Assembly (NCBI GenBank): GCA_002455255.1
Contig: DKKL01000035.1
Location: 168,502 to 204,660, forward strand
Origin: Candidatus Tepidiaquacellales bacterium UBA6667
Lineage (GTDB): Bacteria; Bacteroidota; Ignavibacteria; Tepidaquicellales; Tepidaquicellaceae
Reading direction: 5' to 3'
Length of the DNA stretch: 36,159 nt
Below the pieces are notes generated by a model, which worked only from the letters and a program-made list of their open reading frames with translations, did no database searches and was not told the origin of the DNA. Of this stretch, positions 8,718-15,222 are shown piece after piece. The position numbers and the translations under genes are program-made. Position 1 is the first letter of the stretch; each line of letters begins with the position of its first letter.

Positions 8718-9647
8718 TTATTTCATTTTATCGTAAACATCCATAACTTCTTTCACTGCTTTTGCTGAATCATTTACAAGATTCATCTCGTCTTTATTCA
8801 GTTTTAATTCTATTATTTTTTCAATTCCATTTTTACCTAAAACTACCGGCACTCCTAAATAAATATCTTTTAATCCATACTCACCGTTTAACCATGCACA
8901 TACCGGAAAAATTCTTTTTGAATCTTTTGCTATTGCTTCAGCCATTTGTGCAGCAGCAGCTCCCGGAGCATACCAGGCAGATGTACCCATTAAATTAACC
9001 AGCTCACCACCACCTTTCTTCGTTCTCTCTATTATAGCATTCAGCTTTTCTGAATCTATAAGTTCAGTCACAGGAATTCCGCTAACCGTTGTATAACGTG
9101 GTAATGGAACCATAGTGTCACCATGTCCTCCTAAAAGCATACCTTGTATATCTTTAGGTGATATGTTCAATGCCTCTGCTAAAAAAGCTCTGTATCTTGC
9201 AGTGTCTAAAATCCCTGCCATTCCCATAACTTTATTGGATGGTAGCTGTGCCTTTAAGTAAGCAACATAAGTCATCACATCTAAAGGATTTGATACTACG
9301 ATTATGATTGTATTAGGTGAATATTTTACAATGTTTTCAGTTACAGAATTTACAATTCCGGCATTTGTAGAAATTAAATCATCTCTGCTCATTCCGGGTT
9401 TTCTTGGTAATCCTGATGTGATTACTACTATATCAGAATCTTTAGTTGCCGCATAATCATTTGTCGAACCGATTGTTCTTGTATCATATGAATTAATTGG
9501 AGCTGTCTGCCAGATGTCTAAAGATTTTCCTTCAGAGATTCCTTGCTTTATATCTAATAAAACAACTTCATTTGCAAACTCATTTCTTGCGATTACGTCA
9601 GCACATGTTGCACCAACATTACCGGCTCCTACTACCGTGATTTTCAT
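8718..9647 (-). CDS. mdh: Malate dehydrogenase
   Basis: Cytoplasmic NAD-dependent oxidation of malate to oxaloacetate in the TCA or reductive TCA cycle. The 309-residue protein is of the LDH-like MDH type found in Chlorobi. Visible: Rossmann GAGNVGATCAD (7-17), NAD-ribose-binding D32, the mobile-loop arginines in GLPRKPGMSRDDL (R82, R88), VSNPLDVMTY, the D148-x-x-R151 pair, and catalytic H175 in LGGHGDTM. Arg at position 82 favours malate over lactate. It starts 36 nt after the rpmA stop in the same direction, so it is probably expressed with the ribosomal protein genes. Confidence 0.96.
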   Translation of the reverse strand: MKITVVGAGNVGATCADVIARNEFANEVVLLDIKQGISEGKSLDIWQTAPINSYDTRTIGSTNDYAATKDSDIVVITSGLPRKPGMSRDDLISTNAGIVNSVTENIVKYSPNTIIIVVSNPLDVMTYVAYLKAQLPSNKVMGMAGILDTARYRAFLAEALNISPKDIQGMLLGGHGDTMVPLPRYTTVSGIPVTELIDSEKLNAIIERTKKGGGELVNLMGTSAWYAPGAAAAQMAEAIAKDSKRIFPVCAWLNGEYGLKDIYLGVPVVLGKNGIEKIIELKLNKDEMNLVNDSAKAVKEVMDVYDKMK

Positions 9648-9683
9648 AAGTTGATAAATTTTTTATTATTTAAGAGATGAATT

Positions 9684-9944
9684 TTAATTGGCTTCTGCAG
9701 GTGAAACATTCACAACAGTTTTCCCTTTTCTTTCAGTAAACAATACCTTACCATTAGAAAGAGCAAAAATTGTGTAATCTTTTCCTAACCCTACATTTAA
9801 ACCGGGTGAATATTTAGTACCTCTTTGTCTTACTATAATGTTTCCTGCTTTTACAACTTCACCGCCAAATTTCTTTACTCCAAGTCTCTGGGCATTTGAA
9901 TCACGTCCGTTTTTGGTTGAGCCTAAGCCTTTCTTATGTGCCAT
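9684..9944 (-). CDS. rpmA: 50S ribosomal protein L27
   Basis: Large-subunit protein whose N-terminus reaches the peptidyl-transferase centre. The 86-residue sequence begins MAHKKGLGSTKNGRDS and has RLGVKKFGGEVVKAGNIIVRQRGTKYSPG, as in standard L27. No N-terminal extension precedes the AHKKG start, unlike the Prp-cleaved L27 of Firmicutes, so processing is not expected. An AAAGGAT motif upstream of the ATG is one of the few Shine-Dalgarno-like signals in the window. The gene is separated from rplU by a methyltransferase gene, where most bacteria have the two adjacent. Confidence 0.97.
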   Translation of the reverse strand: MAHKKGLGSTKNGRDSNAQRLGVKKFGGEVVKAGNIIVRQRGTKYSPGLNVGLGKDYTIFALSNGKVLFTERKGKTVVNVSPAEAN

Positions 9945-9961
9945 TTTTTATATCCTTTAAA

Positions 9962-10561
9962 TTATTTTATTTTGCTTGATTTACAAACTATCATTTTATC
10001 AGTAAACAATACATCGAAATGTTCACTTAATTTATTTATCCACCATCTGCATCCTTCTTTGATAGGAATTACTTCAAAAACTTCATCATCCTGATTTATC
10101 AAATTATAATAATATATTGAAACAAACATATATTTGCAATTTTCGGATGCCCATTTCAAAAAATCTTCAAGATCATTATAACTGAAATGTTCAATGCTGT
10201 AACTTGCAATAATTAAATCTACGGGTAATGTTAAATATTTTCCAGCATTCTCATATGTATCTCTGTAAACCTTATCAGATACTGCATTCTTTACTGCATA
10301 ATCACTGACTTCTAAGCCAATGCAATCAATTTTTTCTTCATTAAGTTCTTTCACCAAAGTTCCTAAAGCACAGCCATAATCTATCGCAGTTTTAAAGTCC
10401 TCTCCTACCCATTCCATTAAATATTTGATATCTTTCGCAGTGGGGCAGGAAAATTCTTTAGTTTCTTCTAAATAGTTACCACCGAAATATTCGTTATAAT
10501 ATTCATCAGTAAAATAATCTTTTCCTAACTCTAAATACTTGTTTTTTTCAGGTTTTGACAT
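9962..10561 (-). CDS. Class I SAM-dependent methyltransferase between rplU and rpmA
   Basis: A 199-residue protein with a Rossmann-type SAM-binding core: motif I D61-YGCALG-67, acidic residue at the end of strand 2 (GLEVS, E84), and a motif IV region LIIASYSIEHFS. These fit the Methyltransf_11/25-like group. The N-terminal part (KNKYLELGKDYFTDEYYNEYFGG) resembles leaders seen in small-molecule or glycan methyltransferases. The substrate cannot be told from sequence. Its ATG shares a base with the rplU stop codon, so it is translated from the ribosomal-protein message. That raises the possibility of a translation-related target, but hitch-hiking in a strong operon is equally possible. Confidence 0.82.
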   Translation of the reverse strand: MSKPEKNKYLELGKDYFTDEYYNEYFGGNYLEETKEFSCPTAKDIKYLMEWVGEDFKTAIDYGCALGTLVKELNEEKIDCIGLEVSDYAVKNAVSDKVYRDTYENAGKYLTLPVDLIIASYSIEHFSYNDLEDFLKWASENCKYMFVSIYYYNLINQDDEVFEVIPIKEGCRWWINKLSEHFDVLFTDKMIVCKSSKIK

Positions 10562-10869
10562 TAGTTGATTTTGTCTATAGTAACCTGAGTATATTGCTGT
10601 CTGTGTCCTTTTTTCACTTTATAACCTTTTCTTCTTTTTTTCTTAAAGACTATAACTTTATCATCTTTAACATGGTCAACTACAGTTGCTTCAACTTTTT
10701 TAGTCAAAACCGGTGTGCCGATATCAAATGATTTATCATCATTTGAAAACATTAAAACTTTGTCAAAAGTAATCTTATCTCCAGATTCAGCTTTAATTTT
10801 AGGAATAAATAATTTCTGATTTTCGGTGACTTTATATTGAACACCTTTAATGTCAACTATTGCAAACAT
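10561..10869 (-). CDS. rplU: 50S ribosomal protein L21
   Basis: Large-subunit protein that binds 23S rRNA. The 102-residue sequence shows the family start MFAIVDIKGVQYKV and the C-terminal signature FKKKRRKGYKVKKGHRQQYT. Length matches the family (about 103). It is the first gene of the rplU-methyltransferase-rpmA-mdh run. A short perfect hairpin lies in its leader at 10892-10913. Confidence 0.96.
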   Translation of the reverse strand: MFAIVDIKGVQYKVTENQKLFIPKIKAESGDKITFDKVLMFSNDDKSFDIGTPVLTKKVEATVVDHVKDDKVIVFKKKRRKGYKVKKGHRQQYTQVTIDKIN

Positions 10870-10891
10870 TTTATTTATTTTAATTGAATTT

Positions 10892-10913
10892 ATTTTACTT
10901 TGGAAAGTAAAAT
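10892..10913 (-). promoter_or_regulatory. Hairpin in the rplU leader
   Basis: On the minus strand the leader contains ATTTTACTT, a TCCA loop and AAGTAAAAT: a perfect 9-bp stem with a 4-nt loop, 22 nt upstream of the rplU ATG. Ribosomal protein operons are often autoregulated through leader structures, and this could be such a site. It is AT-rich and short, so chance is not excluded. Confidence 0.35.
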
Positions 10914-11075
10914 TGATTTTTCTATGACCTTAAATATATCCATTAATTAAAAAATAATCAATTTATAAATCAGTAATGTTTGAGAAAGAATCAAAAAATT
11001 TAACCCAACACATATATTGAAAAAATAATAAAATTGAAACTGAAAAGAATAATGGTTAAGTTATCACAAAACTAA

Positions 11076-11441
11076 TTGAAAAAATCTTTTTTCCATATAA
11101 TCTCTCTCACTTTAATTTTTTTTATTTCTTTACAATCCGTAAACCTAATCGTTTATTATTCTTTGTTTAAAATTAATCAGGAATCTCTTGCCGAAGAATA
11201 TTGTGAAAAAATAATTCTTGATTGTAATGCCTGTTGTTTTTTGGAAAAGAAAATGGCAGAAGATAATTCAGAAACTTCTGCTCCTGAAAATATCCAGATA
11301 AATCATATAAAACTTGCTTTATATAACTCAGAAAATTTATCTTTTAATTTATTCGCAAATAAAATTACTTACCAATATATTCTAAACTTAAATTATTCTT
11401 TAGGTTTTAACCAAATTCCGTCACCAATCCCAATAGTTTAA
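11076..11441 (+). CDS. Small membrane protein with a cysteine cluster, beside a TonB receptor
   Basis: A 121-residue protein starting at TTG, with one hydrophobic helix at about residues 5-30 and a short extracytoplasmic part. Cysteines are at 43, 50, 53 and 54 in the pattern EEYCEKIILDCNACCFLEKKM. From memory, this resembles a family of small Bacteroidota proteins with a C-x(n)-C-N-x-x-C-[YF]-L motif found next to TonB-dependent receptors and metal genes. The cluster suggests metal binding. No experimental function is known to me. It lies 59 nt upstream of the receptor gene in the same direction. Confidence 0.7.
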   Translation: MKKSFFHIISLTLIFFISLQSVNLIVYYSLFKINQESLAEEYCEKIILDCNACCFLEKKMAEDNSETSAPENIQINHIKLALYNSENLSFNLFANKITYQYILNLNYSLGFNQIPSPIPIV

Positions 11442-11500
11442 ATTTTTATTCTCGCTATAATTTTTAATTATTAAGTTTAAACTAAATATTCTTCATCTAT

Positions 11501-13804
11501 ATGAAATCCATTCTTGTTATATTAAATGTAATACTTATATGTATATTTATATTTTGTAATTTATCTTTTGCACAACAAAATTATTCCGGTGTAGTTTTTG
11601 ATAAAACCTCAAATGAGCCTGTTCAGGATGCTTTTATTACAAATCTATCCGAAATTGTTTTATCTACTACTAATTCACAAGGAAGATTTAACTTTACTTC
11701 TATATTTGAAATTGACTCATTAATAATTTCTGCTCCCGGATTCAAAACAACAAAAATTAAACTTACAGGTAACACTGTCAGTATTGCCTTAATTAAATCA
11801 AATTATTCTGTTGAAGAAATTATAGTTTCTTCAAATAGAGAAACTCAAAAAAGAAACGAAGCTCCTATTTCAATTCAAACAATTACAAAATCTATTATAA
11901 ATGATACTAAAGCAACAAGACTTGATATGCTATTGAATAAAGCATCCGGTGTTTATATGATTGACTTAGGTAATGAGCAACACACAATGTCTATAAGGCA
12001 ACCAATTAATTATAATTCAGTTTATTTATATCTCGAAGATGGAATCCCAATCAGAACCATTGGTGATTTTAACCACAATGCACTTATTGAAATTAACCAA
12101 TCTTCATTGAGCAGAATTGAAATTATTAAAGGTCCGGCATCTTCACTTTATGGAAGTGAAGCAATTGGAGGTGTTGTTAATTTTATTTCTCAGTCTCCAT
12201 CGGTTTCTTTCCTTCCAAAAATTCAGGCAGAAATTGGAAGCAGAGGTTATAAAAGAACAGACTTAAGTATCTCAAATTCTATTAAAAATTTTGGATATTC
12301 CATTACAGGATATTATGCAAATCAAAATGAATCTCAGGTTTTTCATAATAATTTCGATAAAGGTGCAGTAACTCTTAGAGGTGATTATTATTTAAATGAT
12401 AAAACAAAATTGTCTTCCTCTGTTGATTATATAAATTACAAAACTGATCAAAAAGGGGGACTTGACAGTGTAAACTTTTTTAGCAAAAATTATAATAGTA
12501 ATTACAGGTTTACATACAGAAAAGTAAATTCAGTGAGATTTAAAACTATACTATCTCATCAATGGAATAAATCAGAAAATTCAAATGTTACTTTAATTTA
12601 TAGAAATTCTGCGATTGGACAAAATCCATTTTACAGAATTTCCAATGTTCAAAATAACCCATTAAAGGCAAACGGTCAAATTAATGAAGATGCATTCCAA
12701 AGTTTTGCCGGATATTTTCAACACAGTAAAAAATTTAATTTTCTAAATTCAAAGTTGATAATAGGTGGTAGTCTTGATTATAGCCCGGCAACTTATTATG
12801 CTAAATATATAAGTATTGATAGAAATTCTGATAAAGTTTATTATGCATACACGGAGACTGATTCTTTACTTACTGATTACAAAGTTGATCTGATTAATTC
12901 AGCTCTATATTCTCAATTTGAAATTAATCCTGCCGATAAACTCAAATTAATCGCAGCACTCAGGTATGACAGAATGGATTATGATTTTATAAACTATCTT
13001 CCTCCAAGTGCGTTTACAGGTGCTCCTAGTACTGTGAATAATTTTAATCATCTTACACCAAAAGTAGGATTGACATATTCTTTCAATGATTATAATGGTG
13101 TATATGCAAACTATAGTGTCGGATTTACTCCTCCTAACATTACTGATTTATATACAGGGGTAAAAGTTCCATTTCTAAAACCTTCTACTTATAATAATTA
13201 TGAAATTGGAGGATGGTTTAATTTTATTTCCGGCAGAGGATTCATCGAGTTATCGTTTTACAGACTCGATGGATTTAATGAAATTGTTTCTGTTCGTCTT
13301 GCTGATGGTACTTATGAGAAACAAAATGTAGGAGAGACTCGACATATAGGAATTGAAGCAAATATAAACTATTCACCAATTGATGAACTTTATCTAAGAG
13401 CAGGTACCACTTTCGCTCATCATGAATATATCGCTTATTCAATTAATGGAGTTGACCTTGCCGGAAAAGATATGAGCCAGGCACCTAGTTATATTCTAAA
13501 TTCTGAAATAACTTATAAACCAAATTTTATAAAAGGTTTAAGAGTTTCAGTCGAGTGGCAATCACTCGGTAAATATTTCACTGACCCTCAAAACACAGCA
13601 GTTTATGATGGATATAATATTTTCAATCTTCGCTCCGGGTATAGGTTTAAAAGTTTTGAAGTTTGGGTTAATTGTTTAAACATTGCAGATGAAGTTTATG
13701 CGACTACTGTAGAAAAAAGTGCGTTCGGTACTTCTTTCCGACCCGGACAATTAAGAACATTTAATATTGGTATAAATTATACATTTAATTCGGACAATGA
13801 CTAA
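11501..13804 (+). CDS. TonB-dependent outer-membrane receptor
   Basis: A 767-residue outer-membrane receptor that takes up a ligand with energy from TonB-ExbBD. In order: signal peptide (residues 1-24, ending SFA), a carboxypeptidase-regulatory-like beta domain (about 27-95), a plug domain (about 105-230) with the classic IKGPASSLYGSEAIGGVVNFIS segment, and a 22-strand-type barrel to the C-terminus. The DGIPIRTIGDFNHNALIEIN stretch in the plug is typical of Bacteroidota receptors of the vitamin/siderophore/metal class. Substrate is not readable from sequence. The neighbours (Cys-cluster protein, C-E-C-C/His-tail lipoprotein) point to a metal, perhaps copper. Its stop overlaps the lipoprotein start by 8 nt, so translation is coupled. 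Confidence 0.93.
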   Translation: MKSILVILNVILICIFIFCNLSFAQQNYSGVVFDKTSNEPVQDAFITNLSEIVLSTTNSQGRFNFTSIFEIDSLIISAPGFKTTKIKLTGNTVSIALIKSNYSVEEIIVSSNRETQKRNEAPISIQTITKSIINDTKATRLDMLLNKASGVYMIDLGNEQHTMSIRQPINYNSVYLYLEDGIPIRTIGDFNHNALIEINQSSLSRIEIIKGPASSLYGSEAIGGVVNFISQSPSVSFLPKIQAEIGSRGYKRTDLSISNSIKNFGYSITGYYANQNESQVFHNNFDKGAVTLRGDYYLNDKTKLSSSVDYINYKTDQKGGLDSVNFFSKNYNSNYRFTYRKVNSVRFKTILSHQWNKSENSNVTLIYRNSAIGQNPFYRISNVQNNPLKANGQINEDAFQSFAGYFQHSKKFNFLNSKLIIGGSLDYSPATYYAKYISIDRNSDKVYYAYTETDSLLTDYKVDLINSALYSQFEINPADKLKLIAALRYDRMDYDFINYLPPSAFTGAPSTVNNFNHLTPKVGLTYSFNDYNGVYANYSVGFTPPNITDLYTGVKVPFLKPSTYNNYEIGGWFNFISGRGFIELSFYRLDGFNEIVSVRLADGTYEKQNVGETRHIGIEANINYSPIDELYLRAGTTFAHHEYIAYSINGVDLAGKDMSQAPSYILNSEITYKPNFIKGLRVSVEWQSLGKYFTDPQNTAVYDGYNIFNLRSGYRFKSFEVWVNCLNIADEVYATTVEKSAFGTSFRPGQLRTFNIGINYTFNSDND

Positions 13805-15134
13805 AAATATATTTATTATTAATTCATTTCGTAAAAGTTTATTTTTTCTATTTTACTTCCCATTTATACTTATATCTTGTTCACAAAAGGATGATGAGAT
13901 AACTGATTTAAGAAATACGATTAAACAACCGGAAGTTATTAAAAATATTTCTGAAGAATTTATTTTAGATTCTAATAATTCATCTTGTACATTTTTTACT
14001 TATGATAATGCCGGAAATCCTGTTGTCAGTTGGATATCTCAAAATGAAAAAAATGAATATGAATTTTATTATTCAATTTTAACAGAAGAAAATAAATTTT
14101 TAGAAAAAAAATTAATTAACGGTAGTAATCAAATTAAACCAAACGGAGAAAACCTTCCAAAAGTTATTTTTCGAAACAACGGAGATGTAATTGCATTTTG
14201 GGGAATTGCAAATCCTAATCCTGAAAATCAATATTCCGGACTTATTCTATATTCCATTTCTAAAGATAAAGGTTTAACTTGGACAACACCTGAAAAAATT
14301 TCTAATGACAGTTTAAGCATTGATCAAAGATATTTCTCTGTAGCAATTCTACCGAATGGAAATGTTGGTGCTATTTGGCTGGACAACAGATATAAAACTT
14401 CTGAAAATGGTTCATCATTATTCTTTGCAGAGCTTGACTCAACAGGAAAATTCATTGGTGAAAAAATAATTGCAGAAACTGTTTGTGAATGTTGCAGAAC
14501 AAATATAACTGTAAGTTCAGATGGAAAATACAATGTTACATACAGAGATATTTTTCAAGATAGCATCAGAGATATCTCTTACATTAATTCAGTTGATTAC
14601 GGTAAATCATTTTCTTCACCTGTCAGAATAAACGCTGATAACTGGGTTATAAATGGTTGTCCTCATACGGGTCCTGATGTTTCTGTTTCTGGAGAACTTA
14701 TCAAATTTGTTTGGCATACATTAGGCAACAACAAAGGGATTTTATATAGCAGTACAAGTAACTTCGGGAAAAATTTTTCTACTCCTTTGAGTATTAGCAG
14801 CAATCCTACAGCCAAACATCAGCAATTATTAAGTGTAAATGATAAAATTGACATAATTATTTGGGATGAAACGCCATTGAATTCAGAAAATAAAAACAGT
14901 CAAATTTTATTGTCAATTAAAAATGGTGAAAAGTTTTCAAAACCTGTTTTGATTTCAAATGAAAATATGTCCGCAACTTTCCCGGTATTGACTAAGTTAA
15001 ATGATAATCAAATTTTAATAGCTTATACTCAAAGTTATAAACAAACTTCGGAGAGTAACCATTCCAATCATTCACATTCAAATAATTCAAGTGAAAATTC
15101 TGAAGTTGTTTATAAAATGATAGATTTAAATTAA
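13797..15134 (+). CDS. Sialidase-like BNR-repeat lipoprotein with C-E-C-C motif and His-rich tail
   Basis: A 445-residue exported lipoprotein. The N-terminus has a hydrophobic segment ending in the lipobox ILIS|C (lipidated Cys at 28). Asp-box/BNR-type repeats indicate a six-bladed sialidase-like propeller: SKDKGLTWTTPEKIS, SVDYGKSFSSPVRI, TSNFGKNFSTPLSI. Two features fit metal binding: C230-E-C232-C233 inside the propeller, and a C-terminal tail with H422, H425 and H427. No sialidase catalytic Arg triad or FRIP motif is evident, so it is probably not a glycosidase. Overlap with the TonB receptor gene suggests a surface partner of that receptor, as SusD-like proteins are for SusC, though the fold is different. 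Confidence 0.8.
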   Translation: MTKNIFIINSFRKSLFFLFYFPFILISCSQKDDEITDLRNTIKQPEVIKNISEEFILDSNNSSCTFFTYDNAGNPVVSWISQNEKNEYEFYYSILTEENKFLEKKLINGSNQIKPNGENLPKVIFRNNGDVIAFWGIANPNPENQYSGLILYSISKDKGLTWTTPEKISNDSLSIDQRYFSVAILPNGNVGAIWLDNRYKTSENGSSLFFAELDSTGKFIGEKIIAETVCECCRTNITVSSDGKYNVTYRDIFQDSIRDISYINSVDYGKSFSSPVRINADNWVINGCPHTGPDVSVSGELIKFVWHTLGNNKGILYSSTSNFGKNFSTPLSISSNPTAKHQQLLSVNDKIDIIIWDETPLNSENKNSQILLSIKNGEKFSKPVLISNENMSATFPVLTKLNDNQILIAYTQSYKQTSESNHSNHSHSNNSSENSEVVYKMIDLN

Positions 15135-15139
15135 AAAAT

Positions 15140-15173
15140 TATAGCACTACCCAAACTCATAGATAGTGCTATA
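15140..15173 (-). terminator. Intrinsic terminator of the secreted YCF48-repeat gene
   Basis: Perfect 10-bp inverted repeat TATAGCACTA (15140-15149) and TAGTGCTATA (15164-15173) with a 14-nt loop. Read on the minus strand the stem is followed by A then six T, as expected for termination of the gene that ends at 15223. It also lies just after the lipoprotein stop at 15134. Confidence 0.75.
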
Positions 15174-15222
15174 TGTTTACTTCCACCGATCCAAAGTGTA
15201 GTAAACACCTTAAATTATTTAA

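Noticed and set aside
13797..15134. Active sialidase annotation
   Set aside because: BNR/Asp-box repeats are present but no FRIP motif or catalytic Arg triad could be identified, so only the fold is supported.
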